This document shows positions 38,546 to 47,509 of a stretch of 64,000 nt of DNA, one piece after another (position 1 is the first letter of the stretch; every line of letters begins with the position of its first letter). A program made the translations under genes and the position numbers. This DNA is from Alphaproteobacteria bacterium. Its GTDB lineage: Bacteria; Myxococcota_A; UBA796; GCA-2862545. A model generated the notes under the pieces. It made no database searches. It saw only the letters and a program-made list of their open reading frames with translations, and had not been told where the DNA came from. The stretch covers positions 129,771 to 193,770 of the forward strand of contig JACKEP010000009.1 of assembly GCA_020632915.1 (NCBI GenBank). The letters are read 5' to 3'.

Positions 38546-40018
38546 TCAGCCGCCGATGGCTGGCGCGGGCGCCGCCGCGGCCACGTCGAGCACGATGCTG
38601 AACATCACCTGCAGGCCGCGGCCGAGGTTGTCGACGTGGATGCGCTCGTCGTGGCCGTGCATGCCGCGCATCTCGTCGGTGGTGAACACGAACGGCGCGA
38701 TCCCGTAGCAGTGGGCCCCGAGCGGGCGCAGCTCGCCGCAGTCGGTGCTGCCCGGCATGACGATGGGCCCGACGGCAGCGTCGGGGAAGTGGATCTGGAG
38801 CTGGCGCACCACCGCGTCGTAGACCGGGTCCTGCACGGGCGACACGGCGGCGGGGCTGTCGGCGATGCGCTCGAACCGGATGCCCGGCACGCCGTCGACC
38901 AGGGCCTCGAGCTCGCCCAGCATCTGCTCGCCGGTGACGCCGGGCAGCATGCGCACGTCGAGCTGGGCGAACACCTCGGACGGCACGACGTTGGGCGCCT
39001 GCGCGCCCCCGAAGCCGGTGACGTTGACGGTGTTGGTGAGCATGGCCTCACCCAGCGGGTTGGCCATGAACCGCGGCGCGGCCAGCGCCTTGGTGAGGGA
39101 GCGCGACCGAAGCACCGCGCCCGTGAGGCCGCCGGTGCGCTCGCCGATGGCGTGGGTGAACTGGAGGAGCTCGTCGCTCCACACGGGCTCGGGCTTGCGC
39201 GTGTCGAGCCGGGCGAGGGCCTGCTGCAGCCGCACAGGCGCGCTGTCGGGCATCGGCGTGGAGCCGTGTCCGGGCTCGCCCTCGGCCCACATCCGCAGCC
39301 ACAGCGCCCCCTTCTCCGTGTAGGAGATGGCGAAGGTGGTCAGGCCGTCGAACAGGGCGCCGTCGACGCCCATGCCCCCCTCGTTGAAGATGTGGGCGCA
39401 GCCGAGCTCGTCCCAGTGGTTGGCGGCGAGGTCGCGCACGCCGAGGTTGTCGACCTCCTCGTCGCCCACGGCGAGCAGCACGACGTCGCGGCGAAGCGGC
39501 ACGCCGAGGCGGTGGAGCCACACCATCGAGAGCAGCTCGACGACGCCGACGCCCTTCATGTCGAGCGCGCCACGGCCCCAGAGGTAGCCCTGGTCGTCGA
39601 CGAGACCGGCGAACGGGTCCTGCTTCCAGTGCTCCCGCTCCACCGTGACCACGTCGATGTGCGACAGCAGGCACAGCGGCGGTTCCTGGGGCACGTCGGC
39701 CTTCAGCCGCGCGATGAGGTTGCTGCGGCCGGGCGCGAACGCGTAGGTGGTGACCTCGATCCCCTCGGCCGTCAGCAGGCCAGCGAGATAGTCGGCGCCG
39801 AGGGTTTCTCGTCCGGGCGGGTTGGAGGTGTCGATGGCCAGGTACGACGACAGCACCGACACCGCCTCGTCACGCGCTGCCTGCCAGTCCACCCGCGACA
39901 CCCAGGACTGGCGCTCGGGGTGCGGGTCTTCCGGCGGCACGGGCGCGCGGGCCGCGCACGTCGCCAACACGGCCACTGCGACCCCCACCCCCAGCGCGCG
40001 CCACCCGATCCTGCCCAC
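38546..40018 (-). CDS. M20-family metallopeptidase, exported
   Basis: A 490-residue M20 peptidase started at the GTG at 40018, which follows AGGA and gives a signal sequence (LGVGVAVAVLATCAARA). Metal and catalytic motifs are present: LLSHIDVVTVE, the bridging Asp in GRGALDMKGVG, the Glu pair in GDEEVDN and MPGSTDCGELR, with HGHDERIHVDN near the end; a dimerisation insert lies between. M20 enzymes cleave dipeptides or N-acyl amino acids using two zinc ions. LATC is a weak lipobox, so it may be a lipoprotein or a soluble periplasmic enzyme. Confidence 0.9.
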   Translation of the reverse strand: MGRIGWRALGVGVAVAVLATCAARAPVPPEDPHPERQSWVSRVDWQAARDEAVSVLSSYLAIDTSNPPGRETLGADYLAGLLTAEGIEVTTYAFAPGRSNLIARLKADVPQEPPLCLLSHIDVVTVEREHWKQDPFAGLVDDQGYLWGRGALDMKGVGVVELLSMVWLHRLGVPLRRDVVLLAVGDEEVDNLGVRDLAANHWDELGCAHIFNEGGMGVDGALFDGLTTFAISYTEKGALWLRMWAEGEPGHGSTPMPDSAPVRLQQALARLDTRKPEPVWSDELLQFTHAIGERTGGLTGAVLRSRSLTKALAAPRFMANPLGEAMLTNTVNVTGFGGAQAPNVVPSEVFAQLDVRMLPGVTGEQMLGELEALVDGVPGIRFERIADSPAAVSPVQDPVYDAVVRQLQIHFPDAAVGPIVMPGSTDCGELRPLGAHCYGIAPFVFTTDEMRGMHGHDERIHVDNLGRGLQVMFSIVLDVAAAAPAPAIGG

Positions 40019-40109
40019 GTCCTGCTCTCCTGCCCAGCCGGTCGGCGGCTCCCGCGCGCGACACGCGACCGTAACCGACACCCGGTGCCATCGGGCCGTC
40101 CCCCGAGCA

Positions 40110-40976
40110 ATCGTCACAGCGGCGGCGGCCTTGCTCCTCGTCGCGTGCAAGCCGATCGCCGACGAGGTCGACACCACCGACGACGTCGACCAGCCCGACA
40201 GCGTCAGCGACGTGCTCGCCCTGTTCTGGAACCGCGCGTTCGACGCCGACCGGCCCGACCTCGACGTCGCGGTGCAGGCGATGCTCGACCAGCTCGACGA
40301 GGACGCCCTGGCCGACGACCACGCCGAGGGGGGCCAGCGCCGCCTCACGGCCGACGATCTCGGCGCCGTCGACCTGTTCGCTCCCGAGGACGACGACGGC
40401 ACCTGGGCGATGCCCGATCCCGACCTCGCCCGACCGGTGTTCATCGCCACCCGCTACACCTGCGACCTCGACACGCTGCAGGGCCTGCTCATCGCGCGCG
40501 ATCAGCTCGCCCTGTACGACGAGGCCTACGAGACCTACGCGCGCACCTACACCACGTCCGACGCCGACTTCGTGGCGGGCACGGCCGACGCGCTGTCGTG
40601 GTCGGTGACGCTGACGAGCTCGTACCCGGGCGCGGGCAGCTTCACCGAGGACCTGCTGGGCGGCATCCGCCGCGCCCCGCTGCCTGCGCTGGAGGGCGTG
40701 GACCCGGCCGCCGACAGCTACCTCGTCACGCGCACCTGGCTGCCGTTCCCGGCCGCCCGCGACAACGACGCGATCGCGTTCGACCAGGACTACCAGCTCG
40801 AGATCTACGTGCCCTGGGGCGACGGCGAGATCGTGCACCTGTACGGCATCTGGCGCCAGCTCGACACGCCGTTCGGGGACTTCGAGGGCGACCTCGTGAG
40901 CCGGCTCACCGTCAACAACCTCGTGCGCTGGGACGACCAGACCGAGACGCTGTGCGCCGAAGGCGCCGCGGACTGA
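40110..40976 (+). CDS. Lipoprotein without a standard start codon, unknown
   Basis: The reading frame clearly encodes a lipoprotein: a hydrophobic signal (VTAAAALLLVAC) with a lipobox, an Asp/Thr linker (DEVDTTDDVDQPDS) and about 260 more residues (DVLALFWNRAFDADRPDLD, RYTCDLDTLQGLL) without a known domain. No ATG, GTG or TTG lies in frame close before the signal; 40110 is an ATC. Either ATC is used, or one base is missing near the CCCCC run at 40100-40104. The nearest in-frame ATG (39837) would add over 90 residues overlapping the M20 gene and is unlikely. Confidence 0.6.
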   Translation: MVTAAAALLLVACKPIADEVDTTDDVDQPDSVSDVLALFWNRAFDADRPDLDVAVQAMLDQLDEDALADDHAEGGQRRLTADDLGAVDLFAPEDDDGTWAMPDPDLARPVFIATRYTCDLDTLQGLLIARDQLALYDEAYETYARTYTTSDADFVAGTADALSWSVTLTSSYPGAGSFTEDLLGGIRRAPLPALEGVDPAADSYLVTRTWLPFPAARDNDAIAFDQDYQLEIYVPWGDGEIVHLYGIWRQLDTPFGDFEGDLVSRLTVNNLVRWDDQTETLCAEGAAD

Positions 40977-40984
40977 ACGCCCGC

Positions 40985-40999
40985 GGCGACGGGGTCGCC
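40985..40999. terminator. Short hairpin between convergent genes
   Basis: GGCGAC-GGG-GTCGCC, a perfect 6-bp stem with a 3-base loop, lies between the rightward lipoprotein gene and the leftward beta-propeller-like gene. No T-run. Confidence 0.35.
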
Positions 41000-41003
41000 A
41001 CGG

Positions 41004-42215
41004 TCAGCGCAGGGTGACGTCGGCGCGCCAGATGCCCGTGGGGCCGCCCTGACCCTGGATCCACGACAGCTCGGGCCCCTCCGGGTCGGAGCTGTAGTTG
41101 TAGAGCACCCACTGATCGGTGCCCGCCTCGACGGCGTCGGGAAAGCACGTGTCGCCCTTGCTCGGCAGGTCGTCGACCCAGGCGACGGTGCGGGTGTCGG
41201 GGTCGACCGTCCACAGGCTGCAGCGCTTGGGCGACTGCCAGTAGGTGCCCTGGTAGAGCACGTACTTCTCGGAGGTGGACAGGTCGTCCCGGCCGAGGTC
41301 GTAGTGCCCCTCCTCGGTGAGTGTGCGGCGGCCCACCAACCACACGCGGCCGCCGGACGCCAGCACGAGCGGCGAGTCGTACTTGCGGGGGTCGGCCGCG
41401 CAGGTCCACGTGCCGAGGTCGTCGGCTGGCGCCGTGCACACCTTGGAGCCGTAGCCGTCGTCGTCGCCCGCCTCGTTGCGCACCACCGCGACGAGGCTGC
41501 CGTCGTCGAGGAGGACGGCGCTGGTCTCCGATCCGCCGCCGGTGAGCACCACGCCGTCGCCCGCAGGCGTGGGGTGGGCAGGCTCCCAGGTCAGGCCGTC
41601 GTCGGAGGCCAGCCAGTAGATGTCGATCTCGGCGCCCTCGAGGGCGTACACGTCCTCCCCGCCGACGTAGCCGAACAGGCTCCACCGGCCGTCGCCGATG
41701 TCGCGGATGCGCCAGGCGACGAGGCCCTCGGGGCCGACGGACTCCGGCTCGGTCCAGTCGTCGATGCCGTGACGGATGCTGCGCTTGACGCCACCCGGCT
41801 CGAAGTCGAGCGGGTTGGTGCCGAGGATGGCGAAGTACAGGGCGAGACCTTCGTCGGTGGGCACCAGGTGGGGCTCGCGCACGTCGCGCCCGACGGCGAA
41901 GTGGCCCTCGTAGCGCCAGGTGATCTCGTCCTCCGACGACACCACCCACATCTCGGCGTCTTCGCTGGCGAAGTGGTTGGGCGCCGACCGGAACGCCAGC
42001 CACAGGCGCCCGTCCCAGCGCGCGATGGCGAGGTTGTTGTTGCCCGCCTGGGGGGTGACGTCGGCGGGCAGCCCTGGCCCGGGCACCACCTGCGTCACAC
42101 CGGCCACGATGGCCTCGGCGGTCGCGGGGGTGTCGTCGGTCGAGGCCGGCGGAGCGCAGGCAGGCAGCGCCCAGAGCGCCGAAAGCAGCGGGATCAGACC
42201 AGGGGCAGCGCGCAC
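41004..42215 (-). CDS. Sialidase-like beta-propeller lipoprotein
   Basis: A 403-residue predicted lipoprotein with GTG start at 42215 (GGGAGG five bases upstream) and signal LLSALWALPACAPPAS. The mature protein shows repeated propeller-type strands with Asp-box-like turns (SSEDEITWRYEGHF, SDDGLTWEPAHP, LLDDGSLVAVVRNEAG), as in exo-sialidases and glycoside hydrolases of 5-bladed type. Catalytic residues cannot be fixed, so hydrolase activity is uncertain. It begins two bases after the DUF1643 gene, whose stop codon adjoins its ribosome site, so the two are co-translated. Confidence 0.7.
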   Translation of the reverse strand: MRAAPGLIPLLSALWALPACAPPASTDDTPATAEAIVAGVTQVVPGPGLPADVTPQAGNNNLAIARWDGRLWLAFRSAPNHFASEDAEMWVVSSEDEITWRYEGHFAVGRDVREPHLVPTDEGLALYFAILGTNPLDFEPGGVKRSIRHGIDDWTEPESVGPEGLVAWRIRDIGDGRWSLFGYVGGEDVYALEGAEIDIYWLASDDGLTWEPAHPTPAGDGVVLTGGGSETSAVLLDDGSLVAVVRNEAGDDDGYGSKVCTAPADDLGTWTCAADPRKYDSPLVLASGGRVWLVGRRTLTEEGHYDLGRDDLSTSEKYVLYQGTYWQSPKRCSLWTVDPDTRTVAWVDDLPSKGDTCFPDAVEAGTDQWVLYNYSSDPEGPELSWIQGQGGPTGIWRADVTLR

Positions 42216-42217
42216 GT

Positions 42218-42724
42218 TCACCTCCCGGGGGACGACCGGTGGGTAGCCCGAGCCTGCCACGGACGCAGCGAGGTGTCACCGGGGACGTACAGCGGGTGGC
42301 GCGGCGCTCCCTGGGCGGTGACGCCGAGGACGTGCCAGGCGCCGTCGGCGATCACGGCGTCGGCGCGCGCCCCGAGGCCGTGGTTGCCCCACGCCGCGAC
42401 GGCCACGGGCGCCACGCGGCGCGCCGCCTCGAGCCAGCGATCGGCGTGACGCCCCACCGGATCGGCCGCGTCGCGCAGGCCCCGCGGGTCCGTGCTGCGC
42501 CACGCGTACAGGTTGGCGAGCAGCACGCCCCCGAAGCCCCACCGCCGGGCCAGCCCGATGCAACGGCGCGTGGTGGGATCGTCGACCGCCCCGTCCGCGA
42601 TCGACGGGTTGAGGCCGACGACGACGACCCATGGCAGGTGCCGGTCCCAGCGTCGGCCGAGCAGCCATCGGTACCGACCGCAGACCGACCGGACGCACCA
42701 CCGCTCCACGTCCGCCCGCTCCAC
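42218..42724 (-). CDS. DUF1643-family protein
   Basis: A 168-residue cytoplasmic protein with the DUF1643 signature: YRWLLGRRWD, VVVVGLNPSIADGAVDDPTT, RRCIGLARRWGFGGVLLANL and AAWGNHG. The GTG at 42724 follows GGGAGG by six bases. The family is widespread, often on mobile elements, and has no settled function; the conserved Asn/Asp/Thr and Cys residues suggest an enzyme or ligand-binding role. It heads a two-gene operon with the propeller-like lipoprotein. Confidence 0.85.
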   Translation of the reverse strand: MERADVERWCVRSVCGRYRWLLGRRWDRHLPWVVVVGLNPSIADGAVDDPTTRRCIGLARRWGFGGVLLANLYAWRSTDPRGLRDAADPVGRHADRWLEAARRVAPVAVAAWGNHGLGARADAVIADGAWHVLGVTAQGAPRHPLYVPGDTSLRPWQARATHRSSPGR

Positions 42725-42791
42725 GGTCTGCCTCCCTCGATCCCGGACCACCGCGGCACCACCAGGGTGCAGCCGGTCCCGTCCGCGCCGA

Positions 42792-42819
42792 TTGTCGACC
42801 GGCGCGGTTCGGGTATCAT
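42792..42819 (+). promoter_or_regulatory. Sigma-70-like promoter
   Basis: TTGTCG (42792-42797), a 16-base spacer and TATCAT (42814-42819), 20 bases before the ATG at 42840. It would drive the secreted-protein gene and the ABC transporter genes coupled to it. Confidence 0.55.
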
Positions 42820-42839
42820 CCCGGCCTCCGGAGACCGCC

Positions 42840-43439
42840 ATGCTCGCCCTGCTCGCCCTGCTGACCCTGGGGACGCCCGCGGCACACGCCGACACGCCCG
42901 CCATGGAGGCGCACGAGCGCGGCGGCGTCCACGTGGTGACGCCCGAGGGCTGGAAGGTGCTGATCGACCCCGAGATCCACAACATCACGGCGTCGGCGGG
43001 CATCACCACCACGATCACGATGTACTGGTACGACTGGCAGCCCGGGATCACCCTGGACGAGATGCTCGACATCCTCGTCAAGACGGTCAACCAGACGCTG
43101 CCCATCGGCGAGGCCCACGAGCTCGACCGCGGGACGGTGCCCGGGATGGACACGCCCTGGGCACCCATCCGTGGCAAGCGCATGAACGCCGAGGTCGTCG
43201 CCCTCGGCTACACGATGAAGCTCGGTCTGGTCACGATCATCGAGGAGGACGCGCGCCGCGTGAGCGCAGCCTTCCTGGTGGCGCCACCCGAGGAGTTCGG
43301 CAAGCTCGACGGCCTCGACCTGCTCACCGACGTGGTCCGCAGCCTCGCGCTCGACACCGATCCGCCGCTGCCGTGGCCCGCGTGGTGGAGCCGCCTGGAG
43401 ACCCCGCCCGCGCTGGCGGCGGAGGCGACGGCACCGTGA
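42840..43439 (+). CDS. Secreted protein, unknown, first gene of an ABC operon
   Basis: A 199-residue protein with a cleavable signal peptide (MLALLALLTLGTPAAHADTP). The mature part (GGVHVVTPEGWKVLIDPEIH, TMYWYDWQPGITLDEMLDIL) resembles small DUF-type domains that handle oxidative or envelope stress but matches none surely. GGAGA precedes the ATG and a promoter lies just upstream. Its stop overlaps the GTG of the ABC ATPase gene (GTGA), so it belongs to the transporter operon and may help it outside the membrane. Confidence 0.72.
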   Translation: MLALLALLTLGTPAAHADTPAMEAHERGGVHVVTPEGWKVLIDPEIHNITASAGITTTITMYWYDWQPGITLDEMLDILVKTVNQTLPIGEAHELDRGTVPGMDTPWAPIRGKRMNAEVVALGYTMKLGLVTIIEEDARRVSAAFLVAPPEEFGKLDGLDLLTDVVRSLALDTDPPLPWPAWWSRLETPPALAAEATAP

Positions 43440-44200
43440 CGTCCCCGTCCTCTTCCTCCGCCTCCGCCTCCGCCGAGGTGGTGGCCCACATCGAGGGGTT
43501 GGTGCTCACCTACGGCCGCACGGCCGTGCTCGACGGCATCGATCTGGACGTGCGCGCGGGCGAGGTGCTCGGCCTGATGGGGCCCAACGGCGGCGGCAAG
43601 TCGACGCTGCTGCTCACGCTCGCCGGCCTGATCCGTCCGACCGCCGGCTCCGTGCGCGTGCAGGGCACCCCCGCCCATCGCCTCGCCCTCGACGCCACCG
43701 GAAAGGTCGGCCTGATCACCACCACGCCGGGCCTATACCCGCTGCTCACCGGACGGGAGAACCTCGCGTTCTTCGGCGCGCTCTACGGTCTGTCGGCCGC
43801 GGAGGTCGAGGCCCGCACGGCCGGCTTCGTCGACCGCCTCGGGCTGCGGCCCCACCTCGACAAGCCCGCGTCCACCGGGTCGAGCGGCATGCAGCAGAAG
43901 CTGTCGATCGCCCGCGCGCTGCTGATGGATCCGCCGCTGCTGCTCCTCGACGAGCCGACCGCCAACCTCGATCCGGTGTCGGCCGACGTCATCTACCAGA
44001 CGGCGCGGGCCCACGCCGACGCCGGCAAGGCCGTCGTGTGGGTCACCCACGATCTGCACGCTGCCGAGGCGATCTGCGACCGCGTGGCGCTCGTGCGGCA
44101 GCGGGTGCTGCACGTCGCGTCGTTCACGGACGTCCGCCAGCCCCCGGCGGCAGGACCGCTGCTCGCCGCGTGGCGACGCATCCTCGGAGACACGCTGTGA
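43436..44200 (+). CDS. ABC transporter ATP-binding protein
   Basis: A 254-residue ABC ATPase starting at GTG 43436, with a Ser/Ala-rich N-terminus. Walker A is GPNGGGKST, the signature is a variant (TGSSGMQQKLS), Walker B is LLLLDEPTANLDP and the switch is WVTHDLHAAE. It overlaps both neighbours (GTGA at each end), so secreted protein, ATPase and permease are one operon. Most like NatA-type exporters or haem-exporter CcmA ATPases; substrate unknown. Confidence 0.88.
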   Translation: MTSPSSSSASASAEVVAHIEGLVLTYGRTAVLDGIDLDVRAGEVLGLMGPNGGGKSTLLLTLAGLIRPTAGSVRVQGTPAHRLALDATGKVGLITTTPGLYPLLTGRENLAFFGALYGLSAAEVEARTAGFVDRLGLRPHLDKPASTGSSGMQQKLSIARALLMDPPLLLLDEPTANLDPVSADVIYQTARAHADAGKAVVWVTHDLHAAEAICDRVALVRQRVLHVASFTDVRQPPAAGPLLAAWRRILGDTL

Positions 44201-44971
44201 GCCGCCTGTGGATCATCGTGCGCCGCGAGATGGTGGAGGGCCTCCGCCAGCGCTGGCTCGTCGTCACGCTCGCCACCGTGCTCGTGATCATCACGGTGGG
44301 CTCGCTCGGCCTGCTCTGGGTCATCGACATGATCGTCGAGAACCCGAAGATGCAGGAGAAGCTGACGTTCTGGAGCGAGGTCTACGGCATGACCGTGTCG
44401 GACCCCGCCACGCAGCTCGCCGGGACCGTCGTGCCGTTCCTCGAAGCGCTCGTGTTCAACCAGCTGATGAGCATGACCGCGGTGATGGCGGGCCACGCCG
44501 CCCTGCACGATCGCCAGACCGGCACGCTGCCGTTCCTGCTGCTGGCGCCGATCCGCCGCTTCGAGCTGCTCGTGGGCAAGGTGCTCGGGGCGCTGTCGGT
44601 GCCCCTGCTGGTCTACGTCGCCATCGGTGGCGCCGCCTCGGTGGCCGCGACGTCGTTCGCGTCGGCCACGCCCAACGCCGCCTACCTGCCGCCGTCGGGG
44701 GGCTGGGTCGCGATGTTCCTCGTCGGCGCGCCGGTGTGGTCGGTGTTCACCGGCACGATCTGCGTGCTGGTCAGCTCGGTCGCGCGGGACGTCCGCACGG
44801 CGCAGCAGGCGTCGTGGGCGGTGGTGTTCTTCGCCACGTTCGTGCTGAGCCCGATCCTGGTGGGGCTGATGCCCTACGGGCCCGGGGCGGGTCTGCTCGT
44901 CGGCCGTCGGGCTGGAAAGCAGCGGTCAGTCGCCCGCGCCGCGGCTGATCGGGCGCGATCTGACGCGGTGA
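44197..44971 (+). CDS. ABC-2 type permease, frame broken near the 3' end
   Basis: Starts at a GTG overlapping the ATPase gene's stop. Residues 1-235 are a normal ABC-2 permease (VRREMVEGLRQRWLVVTLAT, HDRQTGTLPFLLLAPIRRFE, then several helices to FVLSPILVGLMPYG). After about 44900 the frame loses hydrophobicity, and a neighbouring frame supplies a typical ending, LIGRDLTR with TGA at 44969-44971. At least one base is missing or extra between 44900 and 44945, and the last helix is unreadable. This is the left edge of the frameshift-dense block. The uninterrupted frame runs on to 45927 but is not protein-like there. Confidence 0.75.
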
Positions 44972-45054
44972 CGTCGTGGGCATCTCGCCCTGGACGCCGG
45001 GTTACGACTCACTGCCGTTTCCTTCCGCGACGGAGCCCCCGGGAGATCCGCATC

Positions 45055-45662
45055 ATGCAGATGAACACCAAGGTCCTGCTGCCTGACGCCAAGGGAGACC
45101 CAGGCCGTCGATCTGACAGCTTCAGCGTTGCGCGACCGCATCGTGTTCCTGGGCACCCAGGTCAACAGCGACGGCCAACACGCTACCGGGTTGTTGCTCT
45201 ACCTCGAGGCCATCGACGCCAAGAAGCCGATCACGCCGTACATCAACAGCCCGGTGGCAGAAGGTCGTCGACGGCATGGCGATTCACGATAATCTCTGCA
45301 GCGCATCTTCGTGCCCGGTCCACGCCGTGGTCTCCGGCATGGCTTCGCCAGCATGGGCGCCAGGATCCTGTCAATATGAGCGCGGCCAGCGCGCCATCCT
45401 CAAGCACGGCGAGGTGCCGCTCCATTCAGCCGCCTTTGGCGGCGCGAGGGCCAGGCCACCGACATCGAGATCAGCACGCGGCGCCTGATGCGCATGAAGA
45501 AGATGCTGCTCACGCTCCTCGCCGAGAACACCGACCAGCCCATGACAAGGTCCACGTAATCGCGGATCGCGACTACTGGATGGTGCGAAGAGTTGGAGTA
45601 CGGCATCGTCGACGAAGATCCCAGACTGCCGCCCGTCACCTGTGCGTCAGCCCGACGGCTGA
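45055..45662 (+). pseudogene. ClpP-like serine protease gene, broken by frameshifts
   Basis: Pieces in all three frames assemble into a ClpP homologue: MQMNTKVLLPD, then LRDRIVFLGTQVNSD, YLEAIDAKKPIT, YINSP, DGMAIHDNL, VSGMAS, RGQRAILKHGEV, GQATDIEISTRRLMRMKKML, LLAENTDQP and EYGIVDE near 45612. ClpP is the proteolytic subunit of ATP-dependent Clp proteases. The Ser region (GMAS) and the His region (ILKHGEV) are both seen, so the original is likely to be active. Around ten indels would be needed to restore the frame. Whether these are real mutations cannot be told from the sequence; error is more likely. Confidence 0.7.
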
Positions 45663-45691
45663 CCCGTCCGCTGCCCCTTCGTGGAGGTTCC

Positions 45692-46290
45692 ATGACCCGC
45701 CGCCTCGGTTCCGTCGCCAGCCTGCTCGTCGCCTGCAACGGCGCGGGTATCCGACAAGGGCTCCACCGGACACCAACCTGCCTGACCTGTTCGACGGCAC
45801 CTACCAGGTCTCTGTCTCCACGGCGAGTCGGAGGCGTGCGAGCGCTTACGACGGTTTCGAGGTGCCGCCGCTTACTTCCAGATCGTCACCGTGGGCGACA
45901 CGCTGGAGTTCTGCGACTGCCGTGTAAAGCGCCACTGACTGCGACGACTTCCCGGAGTTCACCTTCACCTTCGACGACAAGGACGAGGAATGGGTGTCCC
46001 TGGAGACGTGGACGTTCTTCAACGGTGACCAGGGCGCCAACATCTGTCTGATGAACGCCAAGGAGTGGGACGATCGAGTTCCGCTTCGAACGGCGACCTG
46101 CGCGTCCAGGGCCAGCAGGTCGAGAGGGAGGCTCCCTGAGTCCGACGACTTCGCCGAGGATGCCGACTGCGCCACCGGTTTCAGGACTGGTGCCGCGGTT
46201 CGTCGGCAACGTCTTCAACTGCACGCGCATCGACGGCGCGTCGGTCGGCGGCGACAATTCGACGCCGAGGTCGTCCTCCTGGGCCACCGT
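45692..46290 (+). pseudogene. Lipoprotein gene, broken by frameshifts
   Basis: After GTGGAGG an ATG opens MTRRLGSVASLLVACNGAG, a lipobox signal like others in the window. Frame changes follow, with readable pieces TNLPDLFDGTYQVSVS, YDGFE, IVTVGDTLEFCDC, DDFPEFTFTFDDKDEEWVSL, ETWTFFNGDQGANICLMNAK and FVGNVFNCTRIDG. They make a Cys-containing mature domain of a lipoprotein of unknown function. The end is uncertain. The gene is probably intact in the organism. Confidence 0.55.
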
Positions 46291-46298
46291 CCGGCACA

Positions 46299-47509
46299 CC
46301 ACGCGCCGTGCAAGCGGCGCCTGCCCCACGGCTCCGAACAACGCGGGCTACAAATGCCTGCCGCAGCGCACGATGTTGCGGCGGATGCGGGCGTGTCGCA
46401 CCGATATCCGGGAAGGTCTTACGGCGGCGCGCCTGCTCAGCATCACGGTTCTGATCGCGAGCGCGCTTTTGCCTGCCAGGGCGCTGTTCGGACTGTGACT
46501 GCCACGACCAGTCGGCGACCGCATCGTCGCCTCCAGGTCGCCGCTGATGGCGACGCTTCGACGTGCGCGCCGACGCGTGGCTCGCCGAGGGGCGCACGGT
46601 CCGACGCCCCGCCCAGCCGCGCTGGTACTGGCTGAACCCGGTCGCGCCTGATCCGACGCCTCATCCGCCTGGACCCGGCGGACGCCATCGGCCCACGCTG
46701 CGCCTTCCGTCCATCCCGACCCCGGACGACGCGGTGCTGGGCCTGTCGTCCCGGTTCCCGGACGGTACGGCCGGGCGCGCTGACCTACACCCTCGACGCG
46801 CGGGTGCGCCTGATTTTCGCGCGACGCCCTCACCGTCGACGTGGCGCTGGTGGGCGACCTGCAGATCGACGCCACGACGCCCGGAGCAGCCGCCCGCGAC
46901 GCCTGCGCCGACACCTCCATTGCCGACGGCCCCGGCGTCGGAGGTGCCTGCTGAGGGGCCGGTGGGCGCGCCTGACCGCGCGGTTCGACGACGCCGACGC
47001 CACTGCGCCGCCTGCCGCCGTCACCTGGGTGCAGTGCGCTGGATGGCACGGGCGGCACCTTCCTCGAGCCACCGTGTCCACTGACTGGGCACCCGCCGAC
47101 ATCGTTCGACGATCCGAGGTCGACAGCTCCCCACCCTGCCTCGGCCGGCGCGGGTCACGATGGTGGCGCTCGCCCTCGACGGCGCCGGCACCACACTTCC
47201 CCAGGCCGTCGACGTGGGGTCGGCCCGGCGCGCCCGGGCCAGGGCTGCGGACGGCCGGTGGTTCTGACGAGCGTCGACGTCAGCGCCAGCATTCGTCGCT
47301 CTGGCAGGGCGAGCTGCTGCCGACGATACCTCGCCCACTGGCCTGCGCCTCGACAATCCCCGTCCTGTCGCCTCGACGCCCTGTTCCCCGCTGACCCGTA
47401 CGGCACGCAATGCCGTGCGACGGCGACGTCGACGGGCTGTTCGACCTGTGTCGGTTGTCTGCCCCAGCCGCGCGCGGATGTCGTGCTCGGTTACGGTGGT
47501 GTAGCGCCA
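46299..47509 (+). other. Coding-like but unreadable stretch
   Basis: No frame stays open with protein character for long, but short pieces look like coding sequence on the plus strand, for example LTVDVALVGDLQIDATTPGA, ARLTARFDDADATAPPAAVT and VTMVALALDGAGTTLPQAVD. They suggest one or two further secreted proteins or lipoproteins lying between the broken lipoprotein gene and the TonB receptor gene. No function can be given, and gene limits cannot be set. Confidence 0.4.
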
